A stretch of 64,000 nucleotides of DNA from Edaphobacter bradus (GTDB taxonomy: Bacteria > Acidobacteriota > Terriglobia > Terriglobales > Acidobacteriaceae). Positions 36,924-43,484 of this stretch are shown here, one piece after another. Each line of letters begins with the position of its first letter. Within the stretch, counting starts at the first letter, position 1. The notes under the pieces are model-generated. The model saw only the letters and a list, made by a program, of their open reading frames with translations, ran no database searches and was not told the origin of the DNA. The stretch is from positions 62,001-126,000 of the forward strand of contig NZ_JAGSYF010000005.1 in assembly GCF_025685645.1 (NCBI RefSeq), written 5' to 3'. Made by a program: the position numbers and the translations under genes.

Positions 36924-37949
36924 ATGACTAAAATGTTCACCTTCGACGCGGATAATTATGCGGACGTATTTGCGAACAATGGCTACGTACACATCCCGGA
37001 GGGCTTGTCCGAAGAGTTCCACGCCCGCCTGGTTAAATATGTCGAGGATTCATTTGACAAGAAGCATTTGAAAGACTTCGCTCGCGGCGACAAGCAGCAA
37101 GCGTTGTTCGAATTCCTTGAGCCGGAACACTATGATGAACTGCGCGAGGTCGTCGCGGCAATCTGCGGGGTGGAAGCGAGCAGTCTTACCTTATCAGAAC
37201 GCCACATCAAAGAGTACGAGCCCGGTGCTGCTCCTTATCCCCTGGCGCATAAGGACCGCTTTGGCTCCGAAATTGCCGTCGGATTCTCCATCCGCGTTCC
37301 GGTGGGATCAACGCTGGTGATTTATCCAGAGCATGACCTAAGCGCCAACCCATTTAACTCCACAGCCGAGCTACGCTCCAGCTTTTCCGCAAACGCGCAT
37401 CCAGAGGCGGGGTTGAAGCATGCGCTTCGGGTAGAAATACAGGATCAGCCGCGTGGTGTGCAGTTGTTTAGGGGAAATATGATGTGGCATCTGCGCGAGC
37501 ACGGCGCGGGTACCACAGTGCTGTATTTGAAGTTAAACACCTACAACTGCGACACACTGGGTGAAGATCCTCACAGCGTGGAGGTCCGGCAGCGCACACT
37601 ATCCATTGTGGACTCTTCCCCCTTCGAGTGGGCGGCTAGCATACCGGTCATTGCCAGGCGCGTCGATTACATCCAGCGCCGCTATAACCGCGATTGGAAC
37701 GAAGTGTTCGGTGTGGTCATCTACGGGCAGCCACATACGACTATCACTGAAGCCGAATTCGAAGCGCTGCGGTTGATGGATGGACAGCGAACAGTGACTG
37801 AAATCTCCCAGAGAACGGAACAATTATGCAAAGGCAGAGACGTGCGTGAGGCCATTCGTCTGTTAGCCCAGCGTGGCATTGTCGACCTGCTTACAAAGCC
37901 ACTCGCAATGGGGCAAGTCCGCCACATGGCCCTTCGTGAAGTGGCCTGA
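36924..37949 (+). CDS. Fe(II)/2-oxoglutarate oxygenase-like protein with PqqD-like C-terminal domain
   Basis: This 341-residue protein has two regions. Residues ~10-210 resemble phytanoyl-CoA/2OG oxygenases: NGYVHIPEGL at the N-terminus, His109-Lys-Asp111 as an HxD pair, and a distal WHLREHGAGT segment (His189) for the third iron ligand and 2OG contact. Residues ~265-325 (FEALRLMDGQRTVTEISQR then REAIRLLAQRGIVDLL) follow the winged-helix pattern of PqqD/RiPP recognition elements. This fusion is unusual. The likely role is hydroxylation of a carrier- or peptide-bound intermediate, but neither activity nor a precursor peptide is proven. ATG 36924 has AGGAG upstream and lies 16 bp after the previous gene. 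Confidence 0.6.
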   Translation: MTKMFTFDADNYADVFANNGYVHIPEGLSEEFHARLVKYVEDSFDKKHLKDFARGDKQQALFEFLEPEHYDELREVVAAICGVEASSLTLSERHIKEYEPGAAPYPLAHKDRFGSEIAVGFSIRVPVGSTLVIYPEHDLSANPFNSTAELRSSFSANAHPEAGLKHALRVEIQDQPRGVQLFRGNMMWHLREHGAGTTVLYLKLNTYNCDTLGEDPHSVEVRQRTLSIVDSSPFEWAASIPVIARRVDYIQRRYNRDWNEVFGVVIYGQPHTTITEAEFEALRLMDGQRTVTEISQRTEQLCKGRDVREAIRLLAQRGIVDLLTKPLAMGQVRHMALREVA

Positions 37950-37985
37950 CCGCTGCAATCCGCAACTGACACGGGAGGTATCACA

Positions 37986-39326
37986 TTGCTAAATAGTAAG
38001 CTGCCGCCTGCTCTTATTGTTGGAGGGGACCATGGAGCTCTTTCAGCCGCCAGGAGCCTGGCGGCCGTTTCGATAAAGGTCTATGCGATCAACCATCCGC
38101 TGGCAGATGTTCGGTACTCTCGGTTCTGTACCTGGATCGACCTATCGGCACGTACGGCAAATGCACCAGAAGCCTGGGCGACGTACCTTCTCGGGCGTGA
38201 GTCTGATCATCTCCGAGGGGCAGTTCTGCTGGCGGCGAGCGATGAAGCAATTGAGCTCATCGCCGAGCACCGCGAGCTACTCTCTGAAAGGTTCAGGCTC
38301 GACTTGTCGAACCCAGCAGCCCAGCTCTGCATGCTCGATAAGCTAGGCACGTACCGCGCTGCACAGGCAGCGGGTATACCCACTCCAAAATTCTGGGTGG
38401 CCGATACGCGCAAGCAGGTCGAAGGGTTGGAGCACGAGTTAGTGTTTCCTCTTGTCCTCAAACCGATCCTCGGCCACAAGTTTCGCAGGAAATTCTCAGG
38501 ATCCTACACTGTCACTTACAACATGAAAGAGTTGCTGAACGCTTTTGATACGGTCTGTTGCGCAGGCATCCGGACCTTTCTTGTCGAGATGATTCCCGGA
38601 CCGGACGATAAACTATGCAGCTATTACACCTACCTGGATGCGAATGGGAATAATCTCATCGATTTCACTAAGAGGGTTATTCGTAGATATCCCATGAACA
38701 TGGGTGGAGCAAGTTACCACATAACTGACCACGTACCAGATATTCAAGAGCTGGCATTGGCACTATTCCAGAAGGTTGGGTTGCGTGGCGTGGCGAACGC
38801 CGAGTTCAAGATGGATGAGAGGGATGGCAAGCTTAAACTGATTGAATGCAATGCGCGCTTTACTGCCGCGGATTGTTTGCTCGTCGCCAGTGGATTGAAT
38901 TTACCTTTGTTTGTATATAACAGGCTGACTGGCCGCGCACAGGCGGCGCCGTCCAGTTACCGCATGGGGATGCGGCTATGGAATCCAGTCGGAGATTTTG
39001 CGGCTTACCGGCAACTGAACAAAATGAGGTTGTTGACTTTCAAGGCATGGATACGCAGCATCATGCACCGAAATCTCTTTCCCGTCTTCCGGTGGAGTGA
39101 TCCGCTCCCTGCAATCGTTGGCAGCATCCGGCTGGTTCTTTATGCCTGGTCTCGCGCCACCTCAAAAGTAGGCAACGGAAATCGTACCGCACACCTGCGC
39201 CTGCCGAGCGTGCAGCAATCGTCACAACCTTTGACCACAACAATTGCGCCAGATATCCCCAGGCATCAGGAACCAACGATTGGGCTGTCCCAGAAACAAA
39301 CGTTCGACCGGTGTCGCAATGGATAA
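37986..39326 (+). CDS. Second ATP-grasp enzyme (carboxylate-amine ligase-like)
   Basis: A 446-residue protein. It has an N-terminal Rossmann-like domain (ALIVGGDHGALSAARSL), a lid region (KLGTYRAAQAAGIPTPKFWV), FPLVLKPILGHKFRRKFSG for ATP binding, and LKLIECNARFTAADCLL with the metal-binding Glu and Asn. The layout is that of ATP-grasp enzymes which join a carboxylate to an amine (as in carbamoyl-phosphate-synthase-like ligases of surface-sugar loci). The C-terminal ~90 residues are poorly conserved and may associate with membrane. The TTG start has GGGAGG seven bases upstream. The stop overlaps the next gene's ATG by 8 bp. Confidence 0.82.
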   Translation: MLNSKLPPALIVGGDHGALSAARSLAAVSIKVYAINHPLADVRYSRFCTWIDLSARTANAPEAWATYLLGRESDHLRGAVLLAASDEAIELIAEHRELLSERFRLDLSNPAAQLCMLDKLGTYRAAQAAGIPTPKFWVADTRKQVEGLEHELVFPLVLKPILGHKFRRKFSGSYTVTYNMKELLNAFDTVCCAGIRTFLVEMIPGPDDKLCSYYTYLDANGNNLIDFTKRVIRRYPMNMGGASYHITDHVPDIQELALALFQKVGLRGVANAEFKMDERDGKLKLIECNARFTAADCLLVASGLNLPLFVYNRLTGRAQAAPSSYRMGMRLWNPVGDFAAYRQLNKMRLLTFKAWIRSIMHRNLFPVFRWSDPLPAIVGSIRLVLYAWSRATSKVGNGNRTAHLRLPSVQQSSQPLTTTIAPDIPRHQEPTIGLSQKQTFDRCRNG

Positions 39327-40293
39327 TTACTCACATCAAACCACAATCGGGATTCTGTACCCAGGTGAAATGGGAGCCACCTTCGGAAAGTTACTGTGCG
39401 GGGTTGGCTTTCGAGTGGTGACGACCGTCGAGGGCAGAAGTCTTCGTACCCACCGCCTTTGTCAGGAGGCCGGTCTGAGCGTGGTTGATTCTCTTGGCGA
39501 AGTTCTTGCGCATTCCGATGTTGTGATATCGCTTGTTTCACCTAGCGCAGCGTTTCCCGTAGCCAGAGACGTTGCTGCGCACTTAGAGCGCTCGCCCCGA
39601 AGCTTGTTGTATGTTGACGCGAACTCCATCTCCCCCATGACTGTGGCACGAATCTCTGAGGTATTGTGTCGCGTACCCGTTGATTTCGTCGACGCGTCGA
39701 TCGTTGGTGTAGCTTCCCAACTTCGGCAGAGGGGGACCTTATACCTCAGCGGATCGCGTGCAAAAGAACTTTCAGGTCAATTCGAGCCCATCGTGCGTAT
39801 CAAGAACATCGGGGAGATGCCCGGCCAAGCGTCGGCTCTCAGAATGATTCTCTCGGGGATAACGAAAGGCTTGCCGGGGTTGTTTATAGAGACAATGCTG
39901 TTTGCCCAGGACATGCATCTACTCAACGAGGCGATTGAAACCTGCGATGAGCTTTACCCCGGCATGATGGAATTGATCAGACGGTGGGTGCCCACGTATC
40001 CAGAGCATGCCGCGAGACGGTGCGAAGAATTACAGGAAGTTGAAGAGACAATGTTGATCAGTGGTTCGACACCTCGAATCGTACGTGCTGTCCGGGAAGT
40101 CATATCCGCTTTGGCCAGTATCGGCTGGCCAGACGACGAACCGCAGCAGTGGACCATTGTCGATATCATCAGGGAGATCCAAAGGCAGGGCACACTACAG
40201 GCGTCAGAGTCTCACTCCGATCAATTCCCAGAACACAAGAATGGGTCGGGACCTGGTGACCAGCCGATTACCGTCGGAAGCCGATCTCCCTAA
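39319..40293 (+). CDS. 6-phosphogluconate dehydrogenase-like / 3-hydroxyisobutyrate dehydrogenase-family protein with DUF1932-like C-terminus
   Basis: The 324-residue protein has an NAD(P)-binding start (IGILYPGEMGATFGKLL), VVISLVSPSAAF and VDFVDASIVG as in beta-hydroxyacid dehydrogenases. Its C-terminal helical domain matches the DUF1932 type (LSGITKGLPGLFIETMLFA, where the catalytic Lys of the superfamily is expected). It should oxidise or reduce a 3-hydroxy acid or related compound. ATG 39319 overlaps the preceding ATP-grasp stop by 8 bp, so they are coupled. It ends the five-gene cassette. Together with the RraA-like aldolase it suggests handling of a small hydroxy-dicarboxylic acid; this is inference. 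Confidence 0.8.
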   Translation: MDNYSHQTTIGILYPGEMGATFGKLLCGVGFRVVTTVEGRSLRTHRLCQEAGLSVVDSLGEVLAHSDVVISLVSPSAAFPVARDVAAHLERSPRSLLYVDANSISPMTVARISEVLCRVPVDFVDASIVGVASQLRQRGTLYLSGSRAKELSGQFEPIVRIKNIGEMPGQASALRMILSGITKGLPGLFIETMLFAQDMHLLNEAIETCDELYPGMMELIRRWVPTYPEHAARRCEELQEVEETMLISGSTPRIVRAVREVISALASIGWPDDEPQQWTIVDIIREIQRQGTLQASESHSDQFPEHKNGSGPGDQPITVGSRSP

Positions 40294-40405
40294 TGATCCG
40301 AAGAACAAAACGAATATCGCCTCGAACCTTTCGTCGGGATCTAGCAACGATTTCAATGAGGTCTGCAAAGAAATGACTTATCTAACTGTTGATTAACAAA
40401 AAACC

Positions 40406-41548
40406 ATGGTCACCATACAAGGCAATCCGGCTCGCTCGGTCCTATCTGCTCTCCGTCGGTATCGGCCGGCTGCCGCACTGGTGACCGCCCTGAGTCTGAC
40501 CCTTCTTGTGCAAGGAAGTGGCGCCGGCAAGACTTACTACGTTTCGCCCATGGGCAGCGATTCCAACGCATGCACCCAGGCCAGGCCCTGCGCGAAGCCT
40601 GACTATGTCTTCAATAAAAAGGCGTCCGCTGGCGATACGGTTCGGGTTGCACCAGGCACGTATGATTACGGGACCGATGCGGCGGCCCAGTTTCTTAAGT
40701 CAGGAACGGCTGTCAACTACATCACCGTTACCTGCGCCACCCGAGGCGCGTGCAAGATTCAGAACTCCATAACTGGTAATCGCACGGTGGTTGTGCTGGG
40801 AGGCAGCTACATTACCTTCGACGGTTTCGAGGTGACGAATAACAGTTCGGCAGGTAACAACCTCGGTCTCTATGTGACCGGTTCGTTCGTGAACATCACC
40901 CACAACACCATCCACCACATCGAGACCGATTGCAGCGAGAACGGCGGCGGCGGTATCCAACTCGCAGGCAGCGGAAGACAGAGCGGCACCGGCCACCACA
41001 TCGTCATTGACTCCAACCGGATTTATGACATCAGTTGGACGAGCTGCCAAAACTCGTCTTCGCGGCAGACAGACGGTATCCTAGCGGAGACCGCAGGCGG
41101 CGGCATTACCATCACCAACAACATCGTCTACCACGTTGCCGGTGGCTGGGGCATTATGATGGGAAATGGTAGAGGCAGTGCCGCTCCAATGGTGGTCCAA
41201 TACAACACTGTCTTTAGTAACGGGAACGGCGGTATCACGCTCGTCGGCGGTACGGTACCACCCATCATCACGAATAACATCGTGTTGAACAATGGCCTTA
41301 TCAATCCGAGATGCGGCATCAATCTGCCACATGGCCTTTCGGGCACAGTTGGTCACAACGACCTATGGAACAACGCCGGAGGCAATTACTGCGTTGAATG
41401 GGGCAGCAGCGATCAAAGAGTTCATGCGGACGATATCTCCGTGGATCCTGCTTTGGGAACTACGTTTATCAACTGGCAAGCGGATGGTTCTGGAGACTAT
41501 CGCCTGAAGGCGGACAGCCTCAAAATGGGCGCAGGCTCAAGAGACTAG
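40406..41548 (+). CDS. Secreted right-handed parallel beta-helix protein, C-terminus truncated
   Basis: A 380-residue exported protein with a signal peptide (hydrophobic stretch ~25-40), then TYYVSPMGSDSNACTQARPC and a pectate-lyase-like beta-helix with repeated NNIV/HNTIHHIE rungs. It is strikingly similar, at protein and DNA level, to the C-terminal half of the lipoprotein encoded at 43485-45782 on the other strand. Compared with that protein it ends early: after GDYRLKADS the last ~30 residues (DFDGKTRS...DIGAHQY in the paralogue) are replaced by a short unrelated end, next to an IS3 remnant. It may still fold, since the beta-helix core is intact. Polysaccharide binding or cleavage is a possible role; no catalytic residues can be assigned. 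Confidence 0.82.
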   Translation: MVTIQGNPARSVLSALRRYRPAAALVTALSLTLLVQGSGAGKTYYVSPMGSDSNACTQARPCAKPDYVFNKKASAGDTVRVAPGTYDYGTDAAAQFLKSGTAVNYITVTCATRGACKIQNSITGNRTVVVLGGSYITFDGFEVTNNSSAGNNLGLYVTGSFVNITHNTIHHIETDCSENGGGGIQLAGSGRQSGTGHHIVIDSNRIYDISWTSCQNSSSRQTDGILAETAGGGITITNNIVYHVAGGWGIMMGNGRGSAAPMVVQYNTVFSNGNGGITLVGGTVPPIITNNIVLNNGLINPRCGINLPHGLSGTVGHNDLWNNAGGNYCVEWGSSDQRVHADDISVDPALGTTFINWQADGSGDYRLKADSLKMGAGSRD

Positions 41549-41619
41549 ATGCGTCGCCTGATAAGTGGATGGTTCTCGTGATAACCACCAGAAGGTGGCT
41601 CCGGACTGGGCGTAGGTTC

Positions 41620-41710
41620 CGGCGAAGATACTCGACGCTGGATTACGTGAGCCCGTTGCAGTACGAAGAATGGCCAGGGAAAGCGCAGCAGTCGCAAACT
41701 GGGAAACGCA
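41620..41710 (+). mobile_element. IS3-family transposase C-terminal remnant
   Basis: Translation in the frame running into the next gene gives RRRYSTLDYVSPLQYEEW, the characteristic end of the IS3 OrfB transposase (usually R-R-x-H-S-x-L-G-Y-x-S-P-x-x-Y/F-E). No other part of the transposase and no inverted repeats are visible. It lies just after the shortened end of the beta-helix gene, so an IS insertion followed by decay probably caused that truncation. The coding frame is open through to the membrane protein but this part is not likely to be its N-terminus. Confidence 0.65.
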
Positions 41711-41727
41711 TTCTGAGGGCAAGGTCA

Positions 41728-43263
41728 ATGGGAGTTCATTGGAGGACAATACGACGGTTCACAAGTGACAGAGGCCCTCTGCTCACGTTAGCGGTGGCGT
41801 TCTCCGTGGTTTGCTCATGCGTGCTCGTAACCTCTGGATTCATCAGAGGCACCGACCAGTTCTGGTATGTTGCCGACGTGGAGTCGCTTGTCCATGGCCA
41901 ACACGTCACAAACAACATATTCCCAGCAAACCTGGCCACGCCCGGACCGCTGCCCCGCTCGTTCGTACACAACAACCTCACGCTTTACGTCGTCGTTCCC
42001 CTAGCACGGCTCTTGGGTGGGCAGGCAGGTTGGCTCGCGACGAACCTCGCATGCACTGGTGGTTCTGCGCTGCTTGTTTTTCTGTCATTACGGAGAACAT
42101 CTGCCAGGGCCGCCGCTCTGGCGGCATCATTCCTTCTGCTCTTGCCGCTAACCATCTGGGTAACATGCAACGCACTTTCAGAGCCAATTTACGTCTTCCT
42201 TACCACGCTATGTTTATTCGTATGGCTCCGCGCCAGGCACCCACTGAGCCAAGCACTCTTCGTGATCGCTGCAGTCGCTGCCGCCCTCGCAAAAGAGAAT
42301 CTCGTGGTCCTGTTGCTGGTGCCTATTTTGAGTCTCTGTCTCTGGCGGGGCGAATGGCGCAGCAACTTCCGGGGCTCGTCGTACCTCGTATGTATTTCTC
42401 TGTTCGGCTTAGCGCTGTTTGCCATTCTCCGGAACATGGTCTTCGCCGAAAATATTCATTACTCGTTGGCCGCCCGACTGATTACCACCCTCCCGCCGAA
42501 AAATGACAATATGGCCCCATATTTTCTCTCCACTCCCCCCGACTTCAATTGGGCACTGTTCTGGGAGAAGGCTGCGCGGAACGTACCTGCGCTGGTCAGA
42601 TTCGCGCCTACGGAGGCACCATTTTTAGTACCATTTTATGCTCTATTGGGACTCTTTCTCTGGTGTCTTGCCTCGAATTGGAGAACGCTTTCGATTGACT
42701 GTAAAGCGTCAAGGGCCTGCGTCGTGACGATCATGCTCATTGCGTCTTATTGCGCAACCGTCCTGCTCTTTCAGAACGAATCGCGCTATGTCTGTTTCCT
42801 AATTCCCTCTTTGCTTGTCTCCACGTCATTTTTGGTAAGTTGGACGGAGCGAAGGATCCGAATTCTTGAGGTCTGCCTTCTATGCCTGCTACCTGTCGCA
42901 CCTGTCCTAGCGTTCCGGGTTCGCAAAGAAGGTATGCAACAGTCTGTGGAGACAAAGAAGATCCAGCAGTTTGTCGACTCCCATTTGGGGGAGGGAATCC
43001 CACTGTTGGTAGTACGCGATTCAGGCGATGGATCTCGTTTTATTGAGGTGACGTTCGCGGTTCGGCCCAGGGCTACTCTGGTTATTGAAGAGCCGAACTT
43101 TTGCGGCCAATTGAATCGGTATCGCAAACGGTTCGACGTCCGGTACGCCTTCGGACAGGCATCGTTTCTTGCGTCCATGAGCAAGCATGTCGCCGACATT
43201 GAGCGCGATGCAGGTCGCTACGCCGGCTATGGCGTGTTTGACATCCAAACTAGCTGTCAATGA
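41728..43263 (+). CDS. GT-C-type membrane glycosyltransferase-like protein
   Basis: The 511-residue polytopic membrane protein has about 10-12 hydrophobic helices. Its first periplasmic loop carries an acidic residue (FIRGTDQFWYVADVESL), as in polyprenyl-phosphate-dependent GT-C enzymes (PMT/ArnT-like). A soluble C-terminal region starts near residue 405. The frame is open 330 bp further upstream, but that part holds the transposase remnant, so ATG 41728 (AAGG just before) is chosen. It probably transfers a lipid-linked sugar at the outer face of the inner membrane. It is flanked by the two beta-helix paralogues. Confidence 0.72.
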   Translation: MGVHWRTIRRFTSDRGPLLTLAVAFSVVCSCVLVTSGFIRGTDQFWYVADVESLVHGQHVTNNIFPANLATPGPLPRSFVHNNLTLYVVVPLARLLGGQAGWLATNLACTGGSALLVFLSLRRTSARAAALAASFLLLLPLTIWVTCNALSEPIYVFLTTLCLFVWLRARHPLSQALFVIAAVAAALAKENLVVLLLVPILSLCLWRGEWRSNFRGSSYLVCISLFGLALFAILRNMVFAENIHYSLAARLITTLPPKNDNMAPYFLSTPPDFNWALFWEKAARNVPALVRFAPTEAPFLVPFYALLGLFLWCLASNWRTLSIDCKASRACVVTIMLIASYCATVLLFQNESRYVCFLIPSLLVSTSFLVSWTERRIRILEVCLLCLLPVAPVLAFRVRKEGMQQSVETKKIQQFVDSHLGEGIPLLVVRDSGDGSRFIEVTFAVRPRATLVIEEPNFCGQLNRYRKRFDVRYAFGQASFLASMSKHVADIERDAGRYAGYGVFDIQTSCQ

Positions 43264-43423
43264 GGGTGCGCGAGCGCATACGTCGCCACAAATCCGCGAA
43301 GAGCGGGGCATTGATTGGTGCTTAGGGCTCTGTAGGAGCGAAACGTCCGAGTGACAACTCGATTGGAGGGCTGCAGGTCTGCCGGGATTTGGCCATTCGA
43401 GATAGTTCGTGCTGATAAAAAAT

Positions 43424-43463
43424 AACCCCATCCCACGAGGAAAACTCCTCGCAGAATGGGGTT
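43424..43463 (-). terminator. Rho-independent terminator of the minus-strand lipoprotein gene
   Basis: AACCCCAT (43424-43431) pairs with ATGGGGTT (43456-43463), with an inner CGAGG/CCTCG stem. Read on the minus strand the hairpin is followed by ATTTTTTAT. It lies 22 bp past the lipoprotein stop and separates it from the converging polysaccharide locus; it probably stops both. Confidence 0.85.
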
Positions 43464-43484
43464 GTGTTGTGTCGAGTCCTTCCG

